A stretch of DNA of 28,863 bases from Candolleomyces eurysporus. Lineage: Eukaryota; Basidiomycota; Agaricomycetes; Agaricales; Psathyrellaceae. This document shows, piece by piece, positions 1 through 8,828 of the stretch. The notes under the pieces are model-generated. The model worked only from the letters and a program-made list of their open reading frames with translations, did no database searches and was not told the DNA's origin. Made by a program: the position numbers and the translations under genes. The stretch's first letter is position 1. Every line of letters starts with the position of its first letter. Where the stretch lies: positions 1-28,863 of the forward strand of contig JANBPK010001573.1 in NCBI GenBank assembly GCA_027579435.1. The letters run 5' to 3'.

Positions 1-21
1 CCACCCAACCAAGCAGAGAAA

Positions 22-679
22 ATGAAGTTCATCTCAGCAGTCACCGTGGCCACTACCGCCGTCTTGATCCAGACGGCGGGATTGGTTTCCGCTCTCGACA
101 TGCGCTTCTGGCCTGTTCCCAACTGTTCTGGGGGCTTCCTCCAGTGTGGTAATCTCCCTGCTGGAGTTTGCTGCTTTTTATCTACAAACCCTGCTGCCTC
201 GCTCAGGGTCACTGATGTCTCTAACGTTGCGTGAGTTTGACATTTCATTGTCTCATGCTATGCTTCTCGCTCATTCGATCTTTTACCGACAACGATGCAG
301 TGACTTCTCCGCTTGGGGCACTCAAAACTGCCAGGCGCCCCTCGCAGCCAGAAGCTCTTCGGCTGCATGCGTCAATGCAAACTTTGCTTGTAGGTTTACC
401 GGTGTCTGAGTATTCTCTTCGAGTAAGGCACTGACCATTGGATTTGTTATGACGCTACTAGTCTTCTCTGGAAATTGGCGTAGCAGGTCGCGTATCGGAA
501 GTGCTGTTGAATCGAGCTCTACCGAAGAGTGTGTCGAGCCAGACAGCTTCGGATTCGTCGACGAGACCGGCAAAGAACACGTCGCTAAGATCACCGAGGC
601 CAACAAGAAAGCCGTTTATGGAGCGCTTGAGAAGGGCGATGTCAGTGCTCTTAAGACTCAGGCTGGCGCAGCTGCTTAG
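22..679 (+). CDS. Small secreted cysteine-rich protein, copy A (3 exons)
   Basis: Predicted extracellular protein of about 171 aa; no family was recognised. Residues 1-24 form a signal peptide (MKFIS start, hydrophobic core, VSA before the mature part). Exon 1 is 22-230 and holds four cysteines, including a CC pair. Intron 1 is 231-300 (GTGAGT..GCAG). Exon 2 starts at 301. The best second intron is 390-461 (GTAGGT..CTACTAG, branch CTGAC at 431-435), and exon 3 is 462-679. An alternative intron 394-486 keeps an eighth cysteine. The C-terminal part has the motif DSFGFVDETGKEHV and ends in AGAAA. The exon 3 frame is supported by mainly third-position differences between copies. Only 21 bases of upstream sequence lie in the window, so the promoter is not seen. 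The first member of a four-copy family here. An effector-like role is inference only. Confidence 0.8.
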
Positions 680-2296
680 GTCGCGGGTTCTCAAAGAGTC
701 ACGTAAATTTCCGGCCCTCAATGTGGGCGTGTTAGCAATATCTGCCTTTCTATGTACAATACTGTGAATGTTGTCGTATGGACTGTATGATCGTGTCTCT
801 ACTCAATGGAGGTGTATGACCAAGTAAACGCACCTCACGGCGCAAATAGTCTCCAGCGATGATCCTGGGCAGACAGGGATAAGCATGCTCAGGTACGTAA
901 GCCTCAGCCTCTTATCTTCATCGCGTGTTTCTCCCCTCTGCCTGCCATAAAAATGATCATGCAACTCTGTTCGGCAAGTCCATTGCCGCCATTGTCGCGC
1001 TATCGGGCAACGTGAGGTTTGCGCACAGGATTGGGATGCGGTTCCTCAGCGAAACCGGTCTATGTAAAGGACTTGGATTCTCATTAAGGAACGGGAGAGC
1101 TTCCACTACGTGCCTGTAGAGTGCTTGATGGTAAAGCCTCATTCATGTGTTACCAAGCATGAAGTTTGCGACACGTGTACTCGTAGTCCGTGGTACTAAA
1201 CCTTTAAGGGCCACTCAAGAGACAATGAGGAACACCGTGAGTGATTGCGAGTAATCTCGACATTTCCGAGCCATCGTATCGGACGGTGTGGCGCCCGAAG
1301 GGGCCGAAAGTGAGAGTCGACGGAAGAGACGAATGATCAAGCAACGATGCGCCGGGCCGGGAGGATTTAGCTCATTCCTTATCTCAGCGTTCTTCACTGT
1401 CATCCCCATTTTCGAAACACGAAAATTGTGGGTGTCAGTCAGTGCAATTTGTCCTTTAGAGAAGTGTTGCTTTCTCTTGGGCCAGCGAGAAGAATGGCGG
1501 TCTCGCTCCTACGTCGTCGTCTATTCTGGTTCCCGTTCAATGTTGAAGTTGAGCGTTGACGCTTCTTCAGAATTTCGTCCTCTCTAATGCGGGTTACCAA
1601 AAGCTACTAATGACGACCCACCACTGACGTCAAAAACAGCACTGGAGCTAGGAAAAGTGACGTAGCAAGACCCTTACTGGTGATCCGCGATATAGTAAAC
1701 GGTTTTCGGACTTTCCTTACCTTGTTCCTAACGACGAGCTCTCCTCACTCGAAGCTCTCAAACAGGCCCATATTCCTCCCTTGCACCACTATACGATGCC
1801 GCATACCGCTACGCTGCAACTGGACAGCTCCCGTTACAGTGAGATCGCCCAACGTTGGCGTAACTGTTCCCAGTACTGTCCACAGCGACGGGTGGAGGTT
1901 TAAATCCCCCATCCCTGCTCTTGCGCGACATACACGCCTGCGTCTGCGAGTCTCGCTCTCGGTCTATGCGTGCGATGTCAGCGCCAAAGCGGAATACTGT
2001 GACTCTAGTCCAGCCCCTATGTGAGCCTTCTCCGATGATACGTTGTCTTTTCTAGGGAACGTAGGGGTGTGACGGGGTGAAAGGTTTACTGAGAGGGTGA
2101 GCAATGGTAATTGATCCGGTTCACCGTCTAAATAACGGTGGTTGGGCGAAGAGAGAGTTCTCTGAGTCGTTTGTCTGGAGCCTCTTCCTGTTGGACGAGA
2201 GGCAGGGTGAGGTCATTCGGCGATGCGGGTCAGGCAGGCCAAGTGACCCTCTGGCCGCTTCTCAGAAATATCGGCAGAGTCTGATCACAGTTAATA
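680..2296 (+). repeat. Downstream half of duplicated unit, copy A
   Basis: No gene is supported here. Positions 840-1200 match the reverse complement of about 18240-17880 (downstream of copy D) closely, and 6010-6400 (downstream of copy B) more weakly. Positions 1200-2296 match the reverse complement of about 28010-26920, and 1200-1998 also match 17940-17294. The short open frames in this stretch (for example at 1288-1587 and 1680-2024) are not kept between copies. About 210 bp (around 1476-1683) are present here and at 27525-27737 but absent from the copy D version near 17611. Confidence 0.75.
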
Positions 2297-2676
2297 TTTG
2301 TCACTCCGTGCAGGCTCTGACAATTGCACGCGAAGATGCCAAGTTGCTGCAATAATCCGGATCCCGCTCTGTCGTCGACTCACTTCCCGTCTCCCCCCTT
2401 CTTCTGTCGCTAAGAAAGTCGTTGGCATGCCTGATCATGAGATCTCTGCTGTATTCAGCAGCCTACCTGGTGGACTAGTCTTTTTATTGCTCTGACCTAT
2501 ATCGTCATTCAACGCTACCGCCGTGGACCAGTGGCATTAAGCTGAGTGAACTTAATTGTCTGCCAGCATATAACCGAGTTATCATACGGAAGAGATTCTT
2601 TTCTATCCCTCGGACTGCATCAACTTATGGGGGTCGATGTCATCTACTCAGAGTTCCGTTCACGGTCGGTCAACAA

Positions 2677-2892
2677 GTGCCCATGTTAGAACAGTGTGAA
2701 TGTTCACGAAGGCCCATAAACGACCTCAACTTTTTATTGAGATCCATCATCCTCGCTTTCGAGGGATATCGGGACGCCTTGCAGTGGAAATGTGCTTTAT
2801 ACCAAGGAGTACACTCTACATACAACACAGAACTCAATGAACTTCTACCTTTTGAAAAGCTACCGGATGGAAGCCCGGATGAAACGATTTAG
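2677..2892 (+). pseudogene. Conserved short open frame, truncated (paralogue at 21249-21524)
   Basis: A 71-codon frame, with motifs such as SRRPINDLN and NELLPFEKLPDGS, is shared with the copy upstream of gene D. The D version has an in-frame 6-bp insertion and runs on after a CAG, where this copy has a TAG stop (the last codon here). Differences fall at all codon positions, so selection on the protein is doubtful. No known family was recognised. It may be the remnant of an exon, or chance. Confidence 0.3.
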
Positions 2893-3489
2893 AATAGAGA
2901 GAAATCCGGATATAGTGAAATAAAAGTTGACATCCTACATCTCTAATTCGTGTGGGTAAACAGCGGAGAAATCAAGCTGTGAGGAGTATATAAGCGTTCA
3001 ACGAAGTTGGACGATTCGAGAGGAATCAGGGCACTCAGCGACCTGGATAGTTGTCAGAGGGCCTCTGCAGAAAATTCGCTTCATCGGAAAACACGACGGG
3101 GCTGGTTAAAGGATTTCAAATCACAGCATTCAATACTTCAGCAGCATCCCTTCAACTCCAGAGTTTCGGGAATTACAATTCCCTCCTCGAAGGCCGAAGA
3201 ACGTGGCCGTTATGATCCTTGGCGTTCATTCGAGCCTTGAGTGGACAAAGAATTGCGAGACATCCGTCAGGCCGAAAGTACGCTTTGGCCTTGACTATAA
3301 ATGTCCCAAAGCCTTACGTCTGCAGAGATAGAATACAAGATGCCATTGGCGTGAAAAGTGGCGTAGTGTTTTTGGTCCAGCGCTAAGGATCACTATAGCT
3401 ATGTTCTCAGACCTTTCGACGAGGGAATTGCAGCGTTAGGGAAGGTAGAACTTAGAAACCATACAACCACCCTATCTCGGCATCTAGGA

Positions 3490-3780
3490 CTCCCAGTCCT
3501 TCCGTGGGAGAAAGTCCTTTGAAGAGGCCTTTTGACGACTACCGTACCCCAGCCACCCGCCAAGCGTACCACCTGCCAACCCGAAGCCCTCGCAGTCCCG
3601 GCGGATCAATCCTCACAGCACTTGACTGCTCCACTATTGGGGGAAGCGTTCCAGCCCCTCACTCCTCTGTCTTAAAGTGCCGATTCGTTGAATCCTCCTA
3701 TGAACCGTAGTCCGTCGAGAAGGGCTTCTGGCGACTATCCGGATGCTCGGTCGGCGCCCAAACGTACCAATTCCTCTTGA
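3490..3780 (+). pseudogene. Decayed open frame with repeated SP-x-KR..DY..P-x-KRT motif (upstream of B)
   Basis: The paralogous frames upstream of C and D read about 80 conserved codons containing repeats of the form SPLxRxSxDY followed by PxKRTxSP. Here the frame starts the same way (SPLKRPFDDY at about 3511-3540). It is broken by a 2-base loss just after DDY and by an in-frame TAA at about 3672. The proline/serine/arginine-rich motif suggests a disordered regulatory-type region, but no family is recognised. Confidence 0.4.
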
Positions 3781-3977
3781 ATCATTCCAAAGTCTCGTCG
3801 TCTGTGCACATCCACCCGGACGAGCACTCGTTGAGTCATGTTCGTAGATTGAGGTTTCACTTGTTTTGACTATCCTCATTGAGCTCGAGAGCTCTGTGTA
3901 GGGTCAACGTCACTCAGCATAGCTCATTAACCTTTCGCTTCCGCATTCCCTCTCTCAAAATAACTCTTTTGGTCATC

Positions 3978-4590
3978 GATGGCAGAAGAAGTGCTTGGTT
4001 CACAGCGAACGTTTGAGTACCGGAGAGCTTATAAAGCACAAGACAAACTTAAAACTGCGCGCCGAGCTCGGGGATCTCGAGAAGAACCAAAGCCGACGTT
4101 CCTTCGGATGCATTGTACGATTAGATTTGACTGGACCGAGCCCAATGGATTCTAGAGGAGACATTAAGTGCATTGGGTATTTGGTTCAGAACCTACATGC
4201 AATCAATCTGCCGACATCGGTGGAAGGCGGCAGAATTTCTGATTTCTTTCGACCAAAGTAGTACAAGCAGAGTATGGGATAGCCCTTGTACGTTCGAAAG
4301 GCAAAGCGCTCATGTATCGCATCTCCAAAAGCTCCAGAGATATGAACAATGTGACGATGAGTGTGGTAACCTTCGGAGCTTGAGGGCTGGTAGTTGAGAC
4401 CGCTGGCGCCGAATACGGAAGTACGGTCTGCAATGTCATAGACAACGGCATTGAATCGATCAAGGCGCTGCTTATGTTTTGGCTGAGAAGCACAGGACTC
4501 AATGTGGAGGTGGCGATTCCTGTTACCACCCAGACACTCTGGGCTCAAAGGGGGNAGCGGAAGAGCCGACGGGCTTCTTTCCGCCAGCAA
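3978..4590. other. Open frames on both strands, shared by three repeat copies, doubtful
   Basis: Plus-strand frames (3995-4261 and one from the ATG at 3978) and minus-strand frames (4590-4186 and 4529-4203) are open here, and related frames exist at 15966-16582 and 19640-20226. Comparing copies, most differences in the longest minus-strand frame change the amino acid, and the copy near C is frameshifted. This argues against a working protein. The N at 4555 is an extra base compared with the copy near D. Confidence 0.25.
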
Positions 4591-5063
4591 TTGTGCATAG
4601 GAGGGAGTGATACCTCTCGGTAGTCCCCTTGAACCTTTGAGTGTACGTATGCTCAGGCCGATTCATAGATCCTGTCTGATATGCCGCTTTCCGAGGATGT
4701 GCGAGCTGATTCAAAGTCAAATTCAAATTCGTGTCTCAATCGAGATGCTTGAGACGATCGACGGCACTTTAAGTTTATCATTGCCGTCTGAAGCACTGGG
4801 GCAATCTGATTGACTTCGTAATCTCCTAGCTCAGGAACTGAGAGTAGTGAAAGATTCTAAAATACACTGCACCGTTCACCGTGGATCAAACGAGCAGGCT
4901 TTGTCAAGAATGGCATGTGTTACGAAGGCGAAACGAGTCCCCCATTTGAGAATGCGTATGGGCTGAGTCTTCTCTCGGTGATGTATGATAAAACATACCT
5001 ACCCCGTTCTCCGAAATCCAAGATTCAGCGCTACAGCTGAGATGTAGAATGAGGTGTTGGGGG

Positions 5064-5070
5064 TATAAAA
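5064..5070 (+). promoter_or_regulatory. TATA box of copy B
   Basis: TATAAAA lies about 120 bp before the ATG of copy B, in a block (GGGGTATAAAAGCCAGC) that is also found before C and D. The whole stretch from here to the start codon is nearly identical in the three copies, so the promoter was duplicated with the gene. Confidence 0.7.
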
Positions 5071-5189
5071 GCCAGCTTCAAACCAAGTGAAAGGACAAGA
5101 CATCGTTCACAACCAACCGTTCTATTGTCTTACACTCTTCAAAACCAATCTTTTCTACTCAACGCTCTCCACCCAAGCAAGCAGGGAGA

Positions 5190-5847
5190 ATGAAGTTCAT
5201 CTCAGCAGTCACTGTGGCCACTACCGCCGTCTTGATCCAGACGGCGGGATTGGTTTCGGCTCTGGACATGCGCTTCTGGCCTGTTCCCAACTGTTCTGGG
5301 GGCTTCCTCCAGTGTGGTAACCTCCCTGCTGGAGTTTGCTGCTTTTTATCTACAAACCCTGCTGCCTCGCTCAGGGTCACTGATGTCTCTAACGTTGCGT
5401 GAGTTTGACATTTCATTGTCTCATGCTATGCTTCTCGCTCATTCGATCTTTTACCGACAACGATGCAGTGACTTCTCCGCTTGGGGCACTCAAAACTGCC
5501 AGNCGCCCCTCGCANNCAGANGCTCTTCGGNTNNNTGCGTCAATNCAAACTTTGCTTGTAGGTCTACAGTTGTATGAATACTCTCTTCGAGTAAGGCACT
5601 GACCATTGGATTTGTTATCACGCAACTAGTCTTCTCTGCAAATTGGCGCAGCAGGTCGCGTATCGGAAGTGCTGTTGAATCAAGCTCTACTGAAGACTGT
5701 GTCGAGCCAGACAGCTTCGGATTCGTCGACGAGACCGGCAAAGAACACGTCGCTAAGATCACCGAGGCCAACAAGAAAGCCGTTTATGGAGCGCTTGAGA
5801 AGGGCGATGTCAGTGCTCTCAAGACTCAGGCTGGCGCAGCTACTTAG
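5190..5847 (+). CDS. Small secreted cysteine-rich protein, copy B (3 exons, contains Ns)
   Basis: Paralogue of copy A with the same 24-residue signal peptide and the same first-exon cysteines. Exon 1 is 5190-5398 and intron 1 is 5399-5468. Exon 2 starts at 5469 and probably ends at 5557 before GTAGGT. Exon 3 is 5630-5847 and ends GAAT, with Thr in place of one of A's terminal alanines. Nine ambiguous bases (5503, 5515, 5516, 5521, 5531, 5533-5535, 5545) fall in exon 2. They replace bases rather than add them, so the length is unchanged. In exon 3 several changes against A are synonymous (TCG/TCA, ACC/ACT, CTT/CTC), which supports this frame. The promoter with TATA box is complete. Function unknown; secretion is inferred from the signal peptide. 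Confidence 0.8.
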
Positions 5848-6410
5848 GTCGAGGGTTATCAAAGAGTCAAGTAAATGTAAATTTCCGGCCCTCAATGTGG
5901 GCGTGTTAGCTATATCTGTCTATCCATGTAAAATACCGTGAACGTTGTCGTATGGACTCTGCGATCGTGTTTCTACATATTGGCGGCGTGGGACCGTGTA
6001 AGTAGATCGCACGGCACAAAGAGTCTCCAGCGATGGCCTTGGCAGACAGGGATAAGCATACACAGGTAAGTAAGCCTCAGCCTCTCATCCTCATCGCGTT
6101 TTTTCCCTCTATCTGCCACAAAAATAGTGCAAATCCGTTTGCCAATTTCGCCACCGCCGCCGTCGCGCTGCCCAGCGCCGTCAATATTTTTAACAGCATA
6201 GGGATACGGTTCCCCAACGGGAATGGGCTACGTGAAGGACTTTGATTTTCATCGAGGCAGGGGGCGACGGTACCTGGATATCCGGTGAGCTTCACCAGGT
6301 ACCAGAGCGCTGGATGACGATACCTTCATGCTAGTAAGCATAAAATATACTAGATATTTGCACTCGTAGTGCGCGATACCGTGCCTTACGAGCAACTATA
6401 GCGACGAGGG
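5848..6410 (+). repeat. Downstream flank of copy B, diverged
   Basis: About 6010-6130 matches the downstream flanks of A, C and D well. From there to about 6400 only patchy similarity to the A and D flanks remains (for example a GCACTCGTAGTGCG stretch against GCACTCATAGTCCG). This is the inner edge of the left repeat arm. No gene is supported. Confidence 0.6.
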
Positions 6411-7389
6411 AACAACGTGAAGAACAACAATTCCTCTGGCCCGTTCCATCACCGTCTGATTTCCTCTTTCACGTGCTCTCTCAGCAGACCTGGATCTCTC
6501 AAGGAAATCCGACTCCTGTCGGACCAATTCATCACCCAGCCCCCAACCCACCACCGATCATGCCGCCTAGGAGAAGATACTGGCTCCTCAATAGATCTCC
6601 AAGTCGAGAACGTCAAGCGGAAACCAGGCCAGGAGTGGCTAATGCCTTTTGTCGTTCGACCAGAATCGATGAAATTAAAGAGCTGACGGTCTCCCAAATC
6701 CTGGCCAGGACCACCGAGACGACCTTGAGTCCTCCTACGCGCCAACGGATGTCACAGGCTCTTTCATACGCTCACTAGGGAACGATGATCTACGCATACT
6801 CGCAGTGTGTATGCGTAGCTTCTTAGCGGAACTGTCAACATCCAGAGCACTCTTTTCATACGGTTACGATGGCCAGACTTTGCTCGTCGTTCTCCCTTCG
6901 TGAATTCCTTTCTCTACAATCTTGACTGTCTGTATTATCCTCATCCAGGATATCGAGCATCTGTGGCTCTGCATCGTCTCTTTGTTGAAGTACTCCACAG
7001 GGCCAGTCGTCGTGGTCTTGGAAGTCCAGGGCGCCAGGTACTATTTGGAAGTCCGGGAGACTCAGGCTGTTAGCGGTAAGCACGGATTTTATTTTTAGTC
7101 TTTCAGATACAACGACACAAGAACGGCTAGGGGTGGCCGCACTCTCTTCGCATGTCGTAAGCCAGCGGCACCGATCTCAATCATGCTGGCGACGATTATA
7201 CATTTGGACGAGCGATCATCGCCCATATACGAGGATTCGACGTTGATCCTTGATTTACCCGAACTCCTGGAATCCCGGCCTCACCTGCCCATGGGCATAC
7301 CCTTTGCGTCAACAATTCGAATATAGTTCACGATTAAATGGAGCGCTCACTGGAGGTGCGTGGATAGGCAACCTAGGCTTTAGTTGAAA
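6411..7389. other. Unassigned stretch at left of the unique core
   Basis: Several overlapping open frames of 75-101 codons exist on both strands (6417-6686, 6473-6778, 6745-6449, 7083-6856), but none could be matched to a family. A plus-strand frame from about 6903 to 7073 ends at a good GTAAGC donor and could be an exon remnant. Apart from the hairpin at 6790-6818 nothing else is supported. Confidence 0.4.
6790..6818. repeat. Perfect 10-bp hairpin with 9-nt loop
   Basis: CTACGCATAC (6790-6799) and GTATGCGTAG (6809-6818) are exact reverse complements around a 9-base loop. There is no T-run after it and no gene end beside it, so it is not called a terminator. Its role is unknown. Confidence 0.75.
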
Positions 7390-8015
7390 TTATTGAACGA
7401 AGTCGACCGGGACGCACTGATGGTGTATGCAACAAGACGATCCAATGGCCGGGCAGCTCTGCGACAAAAATGGGTTATCCATCAATGAGCAGCAGAAGGG
7501 AACTGCACACTTCTTGGAAGCCTGGCGGCGCCGCACCATAAAGAACCACAACGTTGAGAGCGCAATGAAGGTATCAATCGCCGCGCTGAGGAGCGTGGTC
7601 AGCATCGCACAACATACGCGGGGGATGCTGTTCGGCTGCGTCGCCTCGACTCCAGCGTAAATACTGACCCCCACCTAATCACCGCTACAGTTCCACAGAA
7701 GAGGCCGACATATTTATATGATGGGTAGAGCATTGTGTAGACTCTCCATGCAAAGAAATTTGTGAATTGTTAGCAGCGAGTATAGATAATTATGAATCGA
7801 GCACTCACCTGAGCTAACATGGTCAGTGTGCCTCCGATAATGGTCGCTACTGCGAACCCTGTGAGCCGAGTGTGTTCTTGCGGTTCTCCGAAGAATGTGA
7901 TGGTCGCTCTCAAGATTCTATGAGTAACGGCGATGGTATGAGTAGCTTCGAGGGGCCTTTCAATGTAACAATGTGAGTAGGATGGGAAGCGTATTTGAAA
8001 TGAGCGACGAATCAT
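7390..8015 (-). pseudogene. DUF6534-like membrane protein remnant
   Basis: Two minus-strand exon-like pieces are visible. The first (8015 to 7809) ends with a hydrophobic stretch, TGFAVATIIGGTLTMLAQ, followed by an intact GTGAGT donor at 7808. The second (7674 to 7390), after an ATTAG acceptor, has LLSAAIDTFIALSTLWFFMV and a basic RRR end. That order of hydrophobic segments resembles the middle and late transmembrane helices of agaricomycete DUF6534 proteins, in which a helix beginning AAD or AAxD precedes a basic loop. After the RRR the similarity stops and the rest of the frame is Cys/Ser-rich, so the C-terminal part appears lost. No clear N-terminal helices were found upstream. The family call is by pattern only. 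Confidence 0.4.
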
Positions 8016-8828
8016 GTTGCCGAAACCTAGAGGACGCTCCCATGGATCCCATGAGCATGAAAGGGAGGCAAGATTTACAAAATATCTCCAAATATTCGAA
8101 TAGCTTCCGATTGTCTGAGAATCGAGCGGAACAGAGGTGACACTGCGGGGTTATGATGCCGAAGAGGAAGCTTCAAGCAGGCGACGAGGACGCCAATCTG
8201 AGGTGCTCCGAACGTACTATCGAGGGCGAACATGGGCGAAAAGGGCCAAGAGCGACGTTGTTCGTCAGTCGACTACTTTGGAGCCCGCTCAAGCACGGTG
8301 CAGCGGCAGAAATAAAAACTAAGCATTTTCGCGGTGGAATGTGTTCGGTAAAATATGACGCTAGTCATTTCGAGCGGCCAGTTGCTCGTTGGACTCGAGG
8401 TCAGCCGCAATAATATTGAAACTGTTTGCCGACCTGGAACCATATGGTAGTGGCATGCTCCAGCCCGATGATAGCAACTTCATTTATCTATGCGCATCGA
8501 ACACAATTGCTGCCCGGAACGTTGTCCGGTTCCCGTCCCGACCCTCCTGCGGTAGCTGTCACCCGGTCGCAAAAAGACCGGTCGTGTTAGTCAAAATGAA
8601 GCCTTGTGTACTCGTAGGTTAGGAACAACTCGCCTTTTATGTAGTGCGACATGGGAATGTGTAGTCAGGCATGATGCCATATGTCATATGTACGTCACAC
8701 AACCCCTTCCTTAGGGTCAGCTATTCTCGTCCGTTCGAGTGACTCTCGTCCNTTTTTTAACCACCGTCGACAACAAGAATGCTTGTTACCTGCTCAGCAC
8801 TCTGAAATAGTCCCCAACGCGCCTGAAG
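8016..8828. other. No supported gene
   Basis: Short overlapping frames at 8137-8413 and 8389-8622 show no recognisable domain. The 3' part must hold the promoter of the transporter gene starting at 8829, but no clear TATA box was identified. An N at 8752 sits beside a T-run. Confidence 0.4.

Larger units (their letters stand above)
2297..5063 (+). repeat. Upstream half of duplicated unit, before copy B
   Basis: This stretch matches the reverse complement of about 21955-19174 over its whole length. From about 3010 onward it also matches the reverse complement of 17293-15468. By eye the copies are roughly 90% identical with small indels. It holds decayed or doubtful open frames, listed separately, but no complete gene. 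At 2296/2297 the partner switches sharply: left of it the sequence follows the 27-28 kb copy, right of it the copy at 21955. Confidence 0.8.

Noticed and set aside
512..549. The roughly 35-38 bp stretch missing from copy C as a mini-intron in A, B and D
   Set aside because: It can be read as GT..AG and removing it gives the copy C frame, but it is shorter than usual fungal introns, and third-position changes between copies suggest it is coding.
22..679. Hydrophobin as the identity of the secreted-protein family
   Set aside because: Hydrophobins need eight cysteines with two CC pairs in the order C-CC-C-C-CC-C. Only one CC pair is present and the spacing does not fit.
4186..4590. 134-codon minus-strand frame, with relatives at 15966-16380 and 19640-20053
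   Set aside because: Differences between copies nearly all change amino acids and one copy is frameshifted; no family recognised. Kept only as a doubtful region.
5087..5320. Upstream extension of the secreted-protein frames (also 15444-15211 and 19151-18840)
   Set aside because: These frames begin at GTG or other codons in the 5' leader; the signal peptide fixes the start at the internal ATG.
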